NCBI RefSeq assembly: GCF_003007715.1
Contig: NZ_PXNO01000027.1
Coordinates: forward strand, 1,054,001 to 1,118,000
Source: Marinobacter shengliensis
GTDB taxonomy: Bacteria > Pseudomonadota > Gammaproteobacteria > Pseudomonadales > Oleiphilaceae
Reading direction: 5' to 3'
Length of the DNA: 64,000 nt
The position numbers and the translations under genes are program-made. The notes below the pieces were generated by a model. The model did not search any database and had not been told where the DNA came from. It saw only the letters and a program-made list of their open reading frames with translations. Positions 53,321 to 62,774 of this stretch are shown one piece after another. Numbering within the stretch: position 1 is the stretch's first letter; each line of letters starts with the position of its first letter.

Positions 53321-54237
53321 TAACCGTCACGGGCCAGCTCGACAAATCCCACATGCCCGCCCCACTTTGGCGCCTCGACGGTAACGTAGGCGCCGAGGAC
53401 CTTACGACCTTCCGGGAAACACCTGGCTGACAGGAAGGGATCGTCCGCCGCATTGACCATCAACGCCGGTACCCGTATGTCCTTCAACCAAAACAGCGCC
53501 GAGCAGCTGGCCCAGTAGTCCTGGGCATCCCGGAAGCCATGCAAGGGTGCGGTGTAGCGGTTATCAAATTGGTGGAAGTTGCGGATGGTCTCAAACCCGG
53601 TCACGTCAATCAGGTCCGGAAACCGACGGGCCTTTTCCTGCATTTTGCCGTGCAGATCCCTCAGAAAGCGCTGCATGTAGATCCTGCGACTGGGCAGGGC
53701 CAGCATATCCGCGCTACCAGCCAGGTCTGCGGGCACTGAATAGGCAACGGCACCGCTGATGCGACTGTCAACACGCTCGCCCTGCTCGCCGAGGTATAGC
53801 AGGGTGAGGTTGCCGCCCATGCTGAAGCCAGACAGGAACAGGTTGCTGTAGTGGCCTTCCAGCGCGTGGGACACCACCGTATGCAGGTCTTCCGTGGCTC
53901 CGCTGTGATAGAACCGTGGCTGGCGATTCATCACCCCGCCGCAGGATCGGAAGTTCCAGGCCAGCACATCCCAGCCATCCGCCATTAACGCCCGCGCCAG
54001 CCCGAGCACATAGGGGCGCCGGCTGTGGCCTTCCAGACCATGGGACACAATGGCCAGGCGGTCACTGCCCTGACGGTACCAGTCCAGGTGCAGTTCGTCG
54101 TTATCCGGCGTGGCCAGAACGGCGGTTTCCGGCTGTGGCATGGCCACGTTTCGAAACAGCGTTGGCCACACAGACTGGATGTGCCCGTTACGTAACCAGA
54201 CCGGTGGGCGGTAGCCCGAATGACTGCACTTGTGCAA
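53263..54237 (-). CDS. YheT-like alpha/beta hydrolase
   Basis: I place the start at TTG 54237, preceded by AAAGGTC; the frame runs on into the tRNA-Asn gene, so the longer reading is not credible. The 324 residues contain YRPPVWLRNGHIQSVWPTLF, VSHGLEGHSRRPY, NFRSCGG, the nucleophile elbow FLSGFSMGGNLTL, and the histidine region WGGHVGFVE, typical of the YheT/PF00561 esterase group. Substrate unknown. The 3' end overlaps tesA by 58 bases in opposite direction, an unusually long convergent overlap. Confidence 0.85.
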   Translation of the reverse strand: MHKCSHSGYRPPVWLRNGHIQSVWPTLFRNVAMPQPETAVLATPDNDELHLDWYRQGSDRLAIVSHGLEGHSRRPYVLGLARALMADGWDVLAWNFRSCGGVMNRQPRFYHSGATEDLHTVVSHALEGHYSNLFLSGFSMGGNLTLLYLGEQGERVDSRISGAVAYSVPADLAGSADMLALPSRRIYMQRFLRDLHGKMQEKARRFPDLIDVTGFETIRNFHQFDNRYTAPLHGFRDAQDYWASCSALFWLKDIRVPALMVNAADDPFLSARCFPEGRKVLGAYVTVEAPKWGGHVGFVELARDGYYWSERRALGFLSRINGSS

Positions 54238-54309
54238 ATTTTGACCTTTCTTTTCAGGGGGTTGACGAACTCTATTAAAGAACTTAATATGCCCGCCACT
54301 TGATGCTGT

Positions 54310-54385
54310 TCCCCGATAGCTCAGTTGGTAGAGCAACGGACTGTTAATCCGTTTGTCCCTGGTTCGAGCCCAGGTCGGGGAGCCA
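54310..54385 (+). tRNA. tRNA-Asn (anticodon GTT)
   Basis: A 76-base cloverleaf: acceptor TCCCCGA / TCGGGGA, D-arm with AGCTCAGTTGGTAGAGC, anticodon stem closing the loop CTGTTAATC (anticodon GTT), T-arm CCTGGTTCGAGCCCAGG, and an encoded CCA end. It resembles E. coli tRNA-Asn in the anticodon arm. Confidence 0.97.
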
Positions 54386-54393
54386 CTTATTCC

Positions 54394-54428
54394 GAAAAAG
54401 CCGCTGATTCAACATCAGCGGCTTTTTC
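54394..54428. terminator. Terminator between tRNA-Asn and aminopeptidase
   Basis: A perfect 15-bp stem GAAAAAGCCGCTGAT / ATCAGCGGCTTTTTC with a 5-base loop and A/T runs on both sides; it can stop both the tRNA transcript and the opposing aminopeptidase transcript. Confidence 0.88.
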
Positions 54429-54437
54429 ATTTCTACC

Positions 54438-55727
54438 TCAGAAAACCTCTTCCCGCTGCATAAATTCCTTCAGAACCTGATACAGGGTATAGCCATCCTG
54501 ACTACCGATCATTTCACGGATGGAATGCATGGCGAACTGCGGCACACCGATATCCAGAGTGGTCACACCCAGATTACCGGCGGTCAGCGGCCCGATGGTG
54601 CTGCCACAGCCCATGTCGCTGCGTACCACAAAGGTCTGGTGCGGCAGGCCAAGCTCGTCACTGATGTGTCGATACAAAGCTGCTGAACGGCTGTTGGTAG
54701 CATAGCGTTGGTTGTGGTTCACCTTGATGACCGGCCCCTGGTTCAGGATCGGGCCGTGGTTTTCATCGTGTTTGTCCATGAAATTGGGATGCACACCGTG
54801 GGCGTTATCCGCGGAAATCATCATGGAGCGGGCAATCGCCCTGCCCTTGCCTGCGCCACACCAGCGCTCCAGAACGGCTCCCAGGAACGGCCCCTGGGCA
54901 CCTTCCGCCGACATGCTACCCACTTCTTCGTGGTCATTGCACACCAGAAGCGCGGCTTCATCACCAGAAGTGTTCAACAGGGACTGCAGGCCAATGTAAC
55001 AACTGAGCAGGTTATCGAGACGGGCCGACGCCAGAAACTCCTGACGCAAACCAACGAAAGACGCGCCCTGGGCATCGTAGAAACTCAGTTCATAGCCCAA
55101 CACTTTACGAATCTTCAGGCCGGATTCACTGATCAACTGCTCACGCAGCAAGTCAGCAAATGACGTTGTATCGGTTTCCGGCAGTTGCATAACCACCGGA
55201 GGCAGGTCTGTCTGGGCATTCACTGAACGATTGCTGTTGGCTTCGCGGTCCAGGTGAATGGCCAGGCTGGGAATAATTGCCACCGGCTTACGGAAGTCCA
55301 CCAGGGTGTCCCGGACCTTACCGTCCTCGTCCAGAACCGTAACCCGGCCGGCCAACGACAGATCCCGGTCAAACCACGGGTTCAGCAACACGCCGCCGTA
55401 CACTTCCACACCCAACTGGAAAAAGCCCTTGCGGCGGATTTCGGGGTTTGGCTTTACCTTCAGGCAGGGGCTGTCGGTATGGGCACCCACCATCCGGATG
55501 CCGGAAGTCACTACGTCATTTTTACCGGTGCGGAGGGCAATGATGGAGGAGCCATTGCGAATGGCGTAAAAGCCCCGGCCCTGCTCCAGCGCCCACTCTT
55601 CCCGCTCATCCAGCTGCTGAAAACCGGCGTCATCAAGCCGGGATTTCATGGTGCTTACTGCATGCCACGGTGTTGGAGAGGCATTCAGAAATTCAATCAA
55701 GTCATTATTAAATTCAGTGTGTTCCAT
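54438..55727 (-). CDS. apeB: M18 family aminopeptidase
   Basis: 429 residues from the ATG of [24 protein letters not shown] at 55727. Zinc-ligand motifs of the M18 family are present: [14 protein letters not shown] (His and Asp), [18 protein letters not shown] (Asp, Glu), [13 protein letters not shown] and the final [12 protein letters not shown] (His). It removes N-terminal amino acids, with preference for acidic residues in some relatives, as a large cytoplasmic oligomer. The longer frame up to 55868 overlaps the next gene and lacks the family start. Confidence 0.9.
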   Translation of the reverse strand: MEHTEFNNDLIEFLNASPTPWHAVSTMKSRLDDAGFQQLDEREEWALEQGRGFYAIRNGSSIIALRTGKNDVVTSGIRMVGAHTDSPCLKVKPNPEIRRKGFFQLGVEVYGGVLLNPWFDRDLSLAGRVTVLDEDGKVRDTLVDFRKPVAIIPSLAIHLDREANSNRSVNAQTDLPPVVMQLPETDTTSFADLLREQLISESGLKIRKVLGYELSFYDAQGASFVGLRQEFLASARLDNLLSCYIGLQSLLNTSGDEAALLVCNDHEEVGSMSAEGAQGPFLGAVLERWCGAGKGRAIARSMMISADNAHGVHPNFMDKHDENHGPILNQGPVIKVNHNQRYATNSRSAALYRHISDELGLPHQTFVVRSDMGCGSTIGPLTAGNLGVTTLDIGVPQFAMHSIREMIGSQDGYTLYQVLKEFMQREEVF

Positions 55728-55842
55728 GATCTTCCTGATTGCATGATAATGGCGGCTACAGTATGGCACGAAGCCGGCCCCGCTCCTACCAGGCTGCCGG
55801 TTAGTCCCTATACGCACCCAATGATCAACGCCGGAGCCCACT

Positions 55843-56328
55843 GTGTCGATACCCCGATTCCTGGACATCGAATACTGTCAGACTGACGACGCCCTGTTCC
55901 CCGTCGCCATGGCCTGGTCGCTGGCCGACGGCCAGATGAAAACCGTGGTTATTGCCCCGGAGGAAGCCTGGCTGCCAGATGACGGCGACCTGGGGGACTT
56001 TGACCTGCTGTACCTAGAAGAACAGGGCGTGCCACTGCTCGAACTGGTTCAAGAACTCCATCAGGACCTGCCAGACCAGACCGTCTACGTGGATGGCATG
56101 GACCCGGATGAAATCCTGATCGACCTGATTTTCAGTGCCGTCAGCCAGGACGCCCCTTTCGAGATTGCCCCAATTTCCGAACTGATTACCGGCATCGACA
56201 GCGACGCCCTTGAAGACCGCCGTCGCCAGCTGATGTTTGACGAAGGCCTGGAACCACAACTCCCGGAGAATGGCGTTTACGCCCTATTGATGCTCGCGCA
56301 GGAGGAAGGCCTTCTGGCTGACCTGTAA
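55843..56328 (+). CDS. Conserved-looking protein, possibly DEDD-exonuclease-like
   Basis: 161 acidic residues from GTG 55843. [28 protein letters not shown] at the start has the D-x-E pattern and spacing seen in the first motif of DEDD 3'-5' exonucleases, and [16 protein letters not shown] could be the second motif, but the later histidine motif is not evident. I do not recognise a definite family. It diverges from apeB. Nuclease activity is therefore only a suggestion. Confidence 0.55.
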   Translation: MSIPRFLDIEYCQTDDALFPVAMAWSLADGQMKTVVIAPEEAWLPDDGDLGDFDLLYLEEQGVPLLELVQELHQDLPDQTVYVDGMDPDEILIDLIFSAVSQDAPFEIAPISELITGIDSDALEDRRRQLMFDEGLEPQLPENGVYALLMLAQEEGLLADL

Positions 56329-56433
56329 GCGGGCCGGCTGACACGGGGAAGTGTGACCGGCGTCTGCGTAACAAAGCGTTACACAAGGCAGAATCTGGCG
56401 TCAGCAACGTTACTGACAGGAAGCCGGATAATA

Positions 56434-57039
56434 ATGAATAAGGTCGCACTACGTTTCCTCAGCTCCAGCCTGATGGCTATCAGCCTCGCCCCATTGGCGG
56501 CACAGGCACAAGACACTCCTCGTTCTGACAAGCACTACGTTGGCCTACTGGTGACCGCTCTGGAGCACCGCTCTATCGGCCAGCGCACCAAGGAGGATGC
56601 CTGGGGCCAAGCCGGTACGCTGGTGATCGGTGGTCACCTGAACGACCTGATTCACGCCGAGATCCGTCTGGGTGGCGGCTTCAACGATGCCGATGTATCC
56701 GGTGGCGACCTGACCCTGGCTGTCGATTACTTCGCCAGCTGGTACATGGGCCTGCACTACCCGATTACCGATTATGCCAACGTGTATGCGCAGGCCGGTT
56801 TTACCCACGTAAAAGGCGAGGCAACCCTGCCCAACCGTGAGGAAAGCTACAACGCGCAGTTCCGGGATATCGAGGGCGATTACCCGGACAGCAGTTTCAG
56901 CATCAGCTGGCTGGCCGGGGTGGACTTCGAGGTGTTGAGCAACACCTTTCTGGTGTTTGAGGGTGGGCGGTTGTTCAAAGACACTGGCAGTAGTGCCAAT
57001 ACGTTCCAGTTTTCTACGGGGCTGCGTTACGAGTTTTGA
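56434..57039 (+). CDS. Outer-membrane beta-barrel protein
   Basis: 201 residues from ATG 56434 with a signal peptide (ALRFLSSSLMAISLAPLAAQAQ). The mature part alternates strands such as YVGLLVTALEHRSIGQ, AEIRLGGGFNDADVSGGDLTLAVDYFASWYMGLHY and YANVYAQAGFTHVKGE, and ends in LRYEF with the terminal phenylalanine that outer-membrane assembly recognises. It looks like an eight-stranded OmpW/OmpA-type or porin-family (PF13505) barrel. Function unknown. Confidence 0.8.
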   Translation: MNKVALRFLSSSLMAISLAPLAAQAQDTPRSDKHYVGLLVTALEHRSIGQRTKEDAWGQAGTLVIGGHLNDLIHAEIRLGGGFNDADVSGGDLTLAVDYFASWYMGLHYPITDYANVYAQAGFTHVKGEATLPNREESYNAQFRDIEGDYPDSSFSISWLAGVDFEVLSNTFLVFEGGRLFKDTGSSANTFQFSTGLRYEF

Positions 57040-57069
57040 GTGTGCTGCTTTCTTCGGTGCTGGTTAAGA

Positions 57070-57244
57070 GGGCCGGATATCCTTTCCTGGAAACGCTACG
57101 AGCCCCCGCAAGCGGGTCCAGCCAGCAATCATAGATTGCTGTCGTTCGGCTGCGCATGAAGCTTCGCTTCATAAACACTTGCCTCACCCATGTGCGCTTA
57201 GCTCCGGCCATCCATGGCCTCCGAGATTCCAGGAAAGAAGGCCC
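57070..57244. repeat. Intergenic inverted-repeat element C
   Basis: Outer arms GGGCC / GGCCC and an 11-base perfect arm CTTTCCTGGAA / TTCCAGGAAAG (57082-57092 and 57227-57237). Inside are smaller hairpins: CCCGC-aa-GCGGG, AGCAATC-ata-GATTGCT, and TGAAGC-ttc-GCTTCA-like. The right inner part CCCATGTGCGCTTAGCTCCG then CCATCCATGGCC is nearly the same as in element A (43031-43066). It lies between two convergent genes. Confidence 0.65.
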
Positions 57245-57265
57245 CACCTGCCTCTTCCCCCGATA

Positions 57266-59440
57266 TCAGACGCGGTGCTGAATATGCCAGCAGCGGTGAA
57301 TCTTCTGATTTCTCTGGAAGTCTTTATCCAGCGTACTGGCGGTCACTTCCTTCACTTCGAATTCTGCCGCCAGGTCTTCGTCCAGTTTAAACTTCCGAAA
57401 GTTGTTGGAGAATATCAACAGGCCGTCACTGGATAACCGCTCCATACACTGACGAACCATGGTGCCGTGATCCCGCTGGATATCGAGAACACCAGCCATT
57501 CTCGCTGAGTTGGAGAACGTGGGCGGGTCCATGAAGATCAGGTCGAAGGTCTGGTTGGCGGTTTTGCGGTCCGCCAGCCAGGACAGGCAATCCGCCTGCT
57601 CTACCACGTGCTTGCGCGGGTCGGCGCCGTTCAGGGCGAGGTTGTCCTGGGCCCAGCTCACGTAGGTTTTCGACATATCCAGGCTCAGGGACCGGCTGGC
57701 GCCGCCAACGGCTGCGTGTACCGTGGCTGCACCGGTGTAACAGAACAGGTTCAGGAAGCGTTTGCCACGGGCGTGCTGCTGAATCCAGCGGCGCACCGGG
57801 CGGTGATCCAGGAACAGGCCGGTGTCGAGGTAGTCTTTCAGGTTTACCTTCAGGGTGCAGCCGTGTTCGTGCACGTTGAAGTATTCGCCGGTTGCGGCCT
57901 GTTTCTCATACTGTTTGGTGCCGGTTTGACGCTGGCGTTGTTTACACACCAGATTCTCGGGGGAAACGTCCAGCACTTCCGGTATGACCGCCAGAGCCTC
58001 GGCCAGACGTTCCCGGGCGGCTTTTTCATCGATAGACTTCGGGGCCAGGTACTCCTGCACGTGCACCCTGCCATCGTATAGGTCGATGGCCAACGCGTAT
58101 TCAGGCATATCGGCATCGTAAAGCCGGTAGCAGCTGACATTCTGCTTCCGCGCCCACTGGCCGATGGTTTTCAGGTTCTTCTTCAGGCGATTGCGTAGCA
58201 TGTCTGCCCGCTCGGGGTTGGCGATGCGTGGCATAACCTGCCCGGGCGCAGCCGGGTCTCGCGGTGTTCGGGCGTTTTCAGGCTGCACCTCGAACAACAA
58301 CAGCTGCGCTGGCAACTTGCCATTAAACAATTTGTATTGCTTGAAGCTTCGCAGGCCAATGGATTTACCGAATTCCGGTGCACCGGTGAACACGGCCAGG
58401 CGCCAGCCCGGCAGTTCACGCAAGACGGTTTCACCGAGGGTTTGATAAAGCGCGGCCAGCTCTTTGCGCTCGCTCAGGCGTTCACCATAGGGAGGATTGG
58501 TCAGCACCAGGCCCTTATCCGCCCAGTCCGGCTGCCGCTCAAACGCCGATACCGGCCGGGGCTCTACGCTTACGATGTTGTCCAGACCAGCCCGGCGCAG
58601 GTTGTTGCGGGCCGTGTCGATCACCCGGTCGTCCTGATCGAAACCGGCAAACGCCGGTATGCGCTTGTTTTTGCCTTCATGTGCGCGGCGCTCGACTTCC
58701 TGGCGCAATGCCAGCCAAAGTTCCGGCTGATGGCCTGGCCATTTTTCAAAACCAAAACGCTCAATCTTCCGGCCCGGCGCAATGTCCAGCGCCATCAATG
58801 CTGCTTCAATCACCAGAGTTCCGGAACCACACATGGGATCAACAAAGTCGCCGCCGGCGTCTGCAATTTCCGGCCAACCGGCCCGCAGCAGCAACGCGGC
58901 CGCGAGGTTTTCCTTCAACGGCGCAAGGCCCTGTTCAGTGCGGTATCCCCGCATGTGCAGGCTATGCCCGCTAAGGTCCAGCCCAACCGACAGCCGCCCT
59001 CGGTTCAAACGGGCAGAGATGGTGACATCCGGATCTTTTGGTGCGACCGAGGGCCGCGGCAGGCCTGCGCCCCGAATGCTGTCTACGATACCGTCTTTGA
59101 CTTTCTGGGCACCGAACTGTGTGTTCCGAATTTCTTCGTTCTGCCCCAGGAAAGTCACTCGAAAGCTGCCGTTGACGGGAATGTGCGATTGCCAGTCCAG
59201 AGACACCACGCCCTCATAAAGTTCGTCAGCACTACGGGCATCCATCTCGGCAATGTGCAGGATGACCCGGTTGGCCAGCCGGGACCACAAACAGGCGCGA
59301 TATCCGGCTTCCAGCTCCCCTTCTACCCAGACGCCCGCCGGCGCGTTGCGCACTTGAGCCAGGCCAAAGCTTTCCAGCTCATCGGCCAGGAGATACTCAA
59401 CACCCTTGGGGCAGGTTACGAAAAAGACATGCTTGGACAA
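57266..59440 (-). CDS. rlmL: 23S rRNA methyltransferase RlmKL (G2069/G2445)
   Basis: A fused two-enzyme protein of about 724 residues. TTG at 59440 is the likely start because AGGAG lies 6 bases upstream; another TTG two codons earlier is possible. The N-terminal half has a THUMP domain and a methyltransferase ending in VLTNPPYGERLSERKELAALYQTLG (RlmL); the C-terminal half is a RlmI-like SAM domain with FLNLFCYTGAATVHAAVGGA and LIFMDPPTFSNSARM (RlmK). It methylates G2445 and m7G2069 of 23S rRNA. Neighbouring rmf and pyrD form the usual group. Confidence 0.93.
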   Translation of the reverse strand: MSKHVFFVTCPKGVEYLLADELESFGLAQVRNAPAGVWVEGELEAGYRACLWSRLANRVILHIAEMDARSADELYEGVVSLDWQSHIPVNGSFRVTFLGQNEEIRNTQFGAQKVKDGIVDSIRGAGLPRPSVAPKDPDVTISARLNRGRLSVGLDLSGHSLHMRGYRTEQGLAPLKENLAAALLLRAGWPEIADAGGDFVDPMCGSGTLVIEAALMALDIAPGRKIERFGFEKWPGHQPELWLALRQEVERRAHEGKNKRIPAFAGFDQDDRVIDTARNNLRRAGLDNIVSVEPRPVSAFERQPDWADKGLVLTNPPYGERLSERKELAALYQTLGETVLRELPGWRLAVFTGAPEFGKSIGLRSFKQYKLFNGKLPAQLLLFEVQPENARTPRDPAAPGQVMPRIANPERADMLRNRLKKNLKTIGQWARKQNVSCYRLYDADMPEYALAIDLYDGRVHVQEYLAPKSIDEKAARERLAEALAVIPEVLDVSPENLVCKQRQRQTGTKQYEKQAATGEYFNVHEHGCTLKVNLKDYLDTGLFLDHRPVRRWIQQHARGKRFLNLFCYTGAATVHAAVGGASRSLSLDMSKTYVSWAQDNLALNGADPRKHVVEQADCLSWLADRKTANQTFDLIFMDPPTFSNSARMAGVLDIQRDHGTMVRQCMERLSSDGLLIFSNNFRKFKLDEDLAAEFEVKEVTASTLDKDFQRNQKIHRCWHIQHRV

Positions 59441-59765
59441 AATCAACTCCTGGTTTTCTGGATAGAGCCGGTAAGCCGCCGGAATAGCAGCAAAACCCGA
59501 ATCCGGGCCGTCATCGTTATTTCACAAACCTATAAGAAAAGCTTCATATAGATGAAATAAATAGTGTACATCCGCGCAAGGTTCGTCTTACCTTGTAGTT
59601 GACGCGTCGTTCTGGAAGCCAACATAACCGTGCTTCCGTTAACAGGATCCTGACTGCTCTGGCCGGAACTGGCAATAGTGGGTTATCCCGGACGGGTGCC
59701 TTCTTTACCATGGCCACGGCAGATGTGTACACGCTTGTTCTGTTAATCCATCAGTGAGGAACGGC

Positions 59766-59978
59766 ATGAAAAGACAGAAGAGAGACATGTACGCTCGTGC
59801 ATTCAAGCGGGGTTATCTCGCTGGCGTGTCCGGCAAATCCAAAGACAGCTGCCCGTTAGACCAAGCAGAGGTACGCCAGGAATGGCTGAACGGGTGGCGA
59901 GAAGGCCGCACAGATAACTGGGAGGGCATGACCGGCGTCTCCGGCATCCACAAGCTTGCCAACGTAACCGCAACATGA
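59766..59978 (+). CDS. rmf: Ribosome modulation factor
   Basis: The 70 residues (KRQKRDMYARAFKRGYLAGVSGKSKDSCP and LNGWREGRTDNWEGMTG) match RMF throughout, the small basic protein that pairs 70S ribosomes into inactive 100S dimers in stationary phase. ATG 59766 follows GAGGA. The gene sits between rlmKL and pyrD as in Pseudomonas. A GC hairpin (60064-60082) follows about 85 bases later. Confidence 0.95.
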   Translation: MKRQKRDMYARAFKRGYLAGVSGKSKDSCPLDQAEVRQEWLNGWREGRTDNWEGMTGVSGIHKLANVTAT

Positions 59979-60063
59979 CCGCAGTGTTGGCATACCCCGT
60001 TTAACCTGATCTCTTTTAGTTGTAGCTACACCACAATCTGACGCAGTAACCAGAGCAACCAAA

Positions 60064-60139
60064 ACGGGGCCTCCCGCCCCGTACCATGCGAAGAAGCGCT
60101 ACGGGGTTCGTTCCCCGCAAGGGCCCGCTCAGCGGGCCC
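60064..60139. terminator. Two hairpins between rmf and pyrD
   Basis: ACGGGGC-ctccc-GCCCCGT at 60064-60082 and GGGCCCGCT-c-AGCGGGCCC at 60121-60139. They separate convergent rmf and pyrD. A CGCTACG followed by CCCCGCAAG between them faintly recalls element C. Confidence 0.6.
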
Positions 60140-60157
60140 ACCTTCTTTCTGGCCTCA

Positions 60158-61183
60158 CTACTTATGCTGTTCTTTCCTGATCGCTTCTACTGCTTCGTTA
60201 ATCAAAGCTGGGCCTTTGTAAATAAAGCCGGTGTAGATTTGCACCAGTTTCGCCCCTGCCCGGATTTTCTCGGCCGCACTCTCGCCATCAGTGATACCGC
60301 CAACGCCAATAATCGGGATTCTGTCCCCCAACTCGGCGTACAACCCCTGAATAACCCGTAAAGACGCCTCGCGCACCGGTGCACCGCTCAAACCGCCAGC
60401 TTCCTGCTCGTGCTTGTGTCCTTGAACCGCTTCCCGGCTGATAGTGGTGTTTGTGGCAATCACACCATCCAGGCCCGCCTCGAGTAATGCCCCGGCGACA
60501 AAGCGAATGCCTGCATCATCCATATCCGGGGCAATCTTCACAGCCACCGGTACATAACGACCAATAATTTTCTCGCAGATCGCCTGTTCGTCTTTGATCG
60601 CGTGCAATAGCTGTTTCAACGAGTCGCCGAACTGCAGATCACGCAGCCCCGGGGTATTTGGCGACGACACGTTTACCGTGATGTAGTCGGCATGGGGGTA
60701 AACTGCGGCGATACCCTTACGGTAGTCCTGTTCGGACTGCTCGTTCGGGGTATCTTTGTTCTTACCCACGTTAATGCCCAGGATACCGCGATAACGACGC
60801 TTCTCAACATTGCGCACCAGATGACCAAGGCCTTCATTATTGAAGCCCATGCGGTTGATGATGGCCTGGTGTTCGGGCAGGCGGAACATCCGCGGCTTGG
60901 GGTTGCCCGGCTGTGCCAGGGGTGTGACGGTGCCCACTTCAATGAACCCAAAACCCAGAGCTCCCAAGGCATCCAGGTGGTCAGCATTTTTGTCCAGGCC
61001 CGCGGCCAGGCCTACCGGATTGGGGAACTCCAGCCCCATGATATTAATCGGGCACGGCTCCGGGCGCCTCGAAACAACATTGAGAATACCGGTTTTGTAG
61101 GCCAGGTCCAGGCCACTGAGGGCGACATTATGGGCCTGTTCCGGGGGCAGCCGGAAAAGTAAATTACGTAGAATGCTGTACAT
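60158..61183 (-). CDS. pyrD: Dihydroorotate dehydrogenase (class 2)
   Basis: 341 residues from the ATG of MYSILRNLLFRLPPEQAHN at 61183. The membrane-associating N-terminal helices, the FMN-binding LEFPNPVGLAAGLDKNADHLDALGALGFGFIEVGTVTP, and ITVNVSSPNTPGLRDLQFG with the catalytic serine identify the class 2 (quinone-linked) enzyme. It converts dihydroorotate to orotate in pyrimidine synthesis at the inner membrane. Longer readings upstream have no ribosome site. Confidence 0.95.
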   Translation of the reverse strand: MYSILRNLLFRLPPEQAHNVALSGLDLAYKTGILNVVSRRPEPCPINIMGLEFPNPVGLAAGLDKNADHLDALGALGFGFIEVGTVTPLAQPGNPKPRMFRLPEHQAIINRMGFNNEGLGHLVRNVEKRRYRGILGINVGKNKDTPNEQSEQDYRKGIAAVYPHADYITVNVSSPNTPGLRDLQFGDSLKQLLHAIKDEQAICEKIIGRYVPVAVKIAPDMDDAGIRFVAGALLEAGLDGVIATNTTISREAVQGHKHEQEAGGLSGAPVREASLRVIQGLYAELGDRIPIIGVGGITDGESAAEKIRAGAKLVQIYTGFIYKGPALINEAVEAIRKEQHK

Positions 61184-61586
61184 CTTTGAGCTCCTTGCCG
61201 AGGGGTGGCCGGAGTATACCGGAAGTTTTCCACACCATCCTCCCGAACCTTCAATACAACGTAAAAGCCCATGCCTCAGCGGTTGGCGAGGCTTTTCCAC
61301 GGAATCTGTGGATAACTCTGTTGAAAATGCCGGGGCAAGCGTCTCGACCCCTTGATAACTGCGCCAGCCTACAAATTGATCATTTTTTAACCAGTTAAAT
61401 TTTAACTAAAAATCAATAACTTAAAAAGACAAAATAACCATTTGACGACTTTAGTTACAAAGTGGTAGCGGGTAACGACTTTGTCATCATGTGCATAAAT
61501 CGACCTGCGTTTCCCGATTAATTCTCCCCAAATTTCCCATTCCTGCCGCTATACTGGCTACCAACAGAATGATCGGAGCCTGAGCC
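61184..61586. promoter_or_regulatory. 403-base intergenic region between pyrD and the CDF gene
   Basis: No gene. The middle part (61375-61500) is AT-rich and carries the divergent promoters. It includes an inverted repeat ACAAAGT-N14-ACTTTGT at about 61457-61484 and a TTAACCAGTTAA palindrome near 61387-61398; either could be an operator, but I know of no matching regulator. Confidence 0.4.
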
Positions 61587-62750
61587 ATGGATCAGCCCCC
61601 AAAGGCCCAACTACGGACTGACAAGGACTTGCAACAGGAAAAACATGCCGCCTCCCGTGTCACCATCATTGGCATGATCCTGGATGCAGTCCTTGGTGTG
61701 ATAAAGATTATCGGCGGCACTCTTTTTCATTCCCACGCTCTGGTGGTGGATGGCATCCACTCATTTACCGACGTTGTCTCAGACTGGGTTGTGCTTGCCG
61801 TGATGCGGCTGTCACGTAAAGGCCCGGATGATGACCACCCCTATGGACATCAGCGCATCGAGACGCTAGGCACACTCCTGCTCGGGAGCATACTGATCGC
61901 CGTGGGCGCTGCCCTGGCCTGGGAGAACATTCTGCGCCTGATCTCCGGCGAGGATCTCGCGGTACCGGGCTGGCCGGTTCTGGTTGCTGCGGGTGTATCG
62001 GTCGCCTCCAAAGAGTGGATCTACCGTTATACCCGCCATGTGGGCATGAAAATTCGATCTGACCTGCTGATCGCCAACGCCTGGCACAGCCGCACCGACG
62101 CGTTTTCCTCGGTGGTGGTTCTGGTTGCCACTGCCGGTGCAATGACCGGATACGTTTGGCTGGATACAGTCGCAGCCGTGATCATCTCCGGCATCATTAT
62201 CCACATCGGCTGGAAGTTCACTTGGGATAGCGTTAAGGAGCTCGTCGATACCGGACTGTCTGCGGAAGATACCCGGGTATTGCGCGCCATTGCAATGGAC
62301 ACGGACGGCGTGCGCAATGTTCACGAGCTGCGCAGTCGACGTATGGGGCACGACATTTTATTGGATGTCCACCTGGTTGTCCGGCCTGAGATAAGCGTAT
62401 CTGAGGGACATCAGATCGGCATGAAGGTGGTTTCCGGCATGCGGGACGCCATCGATAATATCCGGGACATCAACTTTCATATCGATGCCGAGAACGACGA
62501 ACACACACTGCATCAGACCGACCCACATTTACCCAGCCGCGAGGATATCCGTCACCTGCTGTCGCAGCAGCTCGGTGAGCTGCCACCACACAGCCGGCTG
62601 AGACTGCATTACCTCAAAAACCGGGTTCATATCGAAGTCTTCCTGGACGAACAGCATCCCGCACCCGCGTTGACCACCGAAAGCGTCCGGGAGGTGCTGT
62701 CACCCTATCCCTGGTTTGGTTCAGTCCGGGTTTGGGTGTCTGCAAGCTGA
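61587..62750 (+). CDS. CDF-family divalent metal cation exporter
   Basis: The 387-residue protein has six transmembrane helices in the first 210 residues with the paired metal motifs HALVVDGIHSFTDVVSD and AWHSRTDAFSSVVV (HxxxD in helices 2 and 5), the mark of cation-diffusion facilitators, and a cytoplasmic C-terminal domain (DILLDVHLVVRPEISVSEGHQIGMKV). The histidine-rich loop after helix 4 is absent, more like FieF/MamB-type proteins than ZitB. It exports zinc, iron or similar ions by proton exchange. The C-terminal part is longer than usual, with a second ferredoxin-like unit at the end. Confidence 0.88.
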   Translation: MDQPPKAQLRTDKDLQQEKHAASRVTIIGMILDAVLGVIKIIGGTLFHSHALVVDGIHSFTDVVSDWVVLAVMRLSRKGPDDDHPYGHQRIETLGTLLLGSILIAVGAALAWENILRLISGEDLAVPGWPVLVAAGVSVASKEWIYRYTRHVGMKIRSDLLIANAWHSRTDAFSSVVVLVATAGAMTGYVWLDTVAAVIISGIIIHIGWKFTWDSVKELVDTGLSAEDTRVLRAIAMDTDGVRNVHELRSRRMGHDILLDVHLVVRPEISVSEGHQIGMKVVSGMRDAIDNIRDINFHIDAENDEHTLHQTDPHLPSREDIRHLLSQQLGELPPHSRLRLHYLKNRVHIEVFLDEQHPAPALTTESVREVLSPYPWFGSVRVWVSAS

Positions 62751-62753
62751 TCA

Positions 62754-62774
62754 GGCGCCGGCATTACCGGCGCC
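62754..62774. terminator. Hairpin between convergent genes
   Basis: GGCGCCGG-catta-CCGGCGCC, 8 bp, followed by TTTT on the + strand. It overlaps the final codons of the RimK-like gene on the minus strand and probably ends the CDF transcript. Confidence 0.6.

Noticed and set aside
54238-54336. N-terminal extension of the YheT-like protein
   Set aside because: The extended frame runs into the tRNA-Asn gene and lacks a ribosome site; the TTG at 54237 fits the family start better.
58337-59551. 404-codon open frame on the + strand
   Set aside because: Antisense to rlmKL; no recognisable domain and biased composition.
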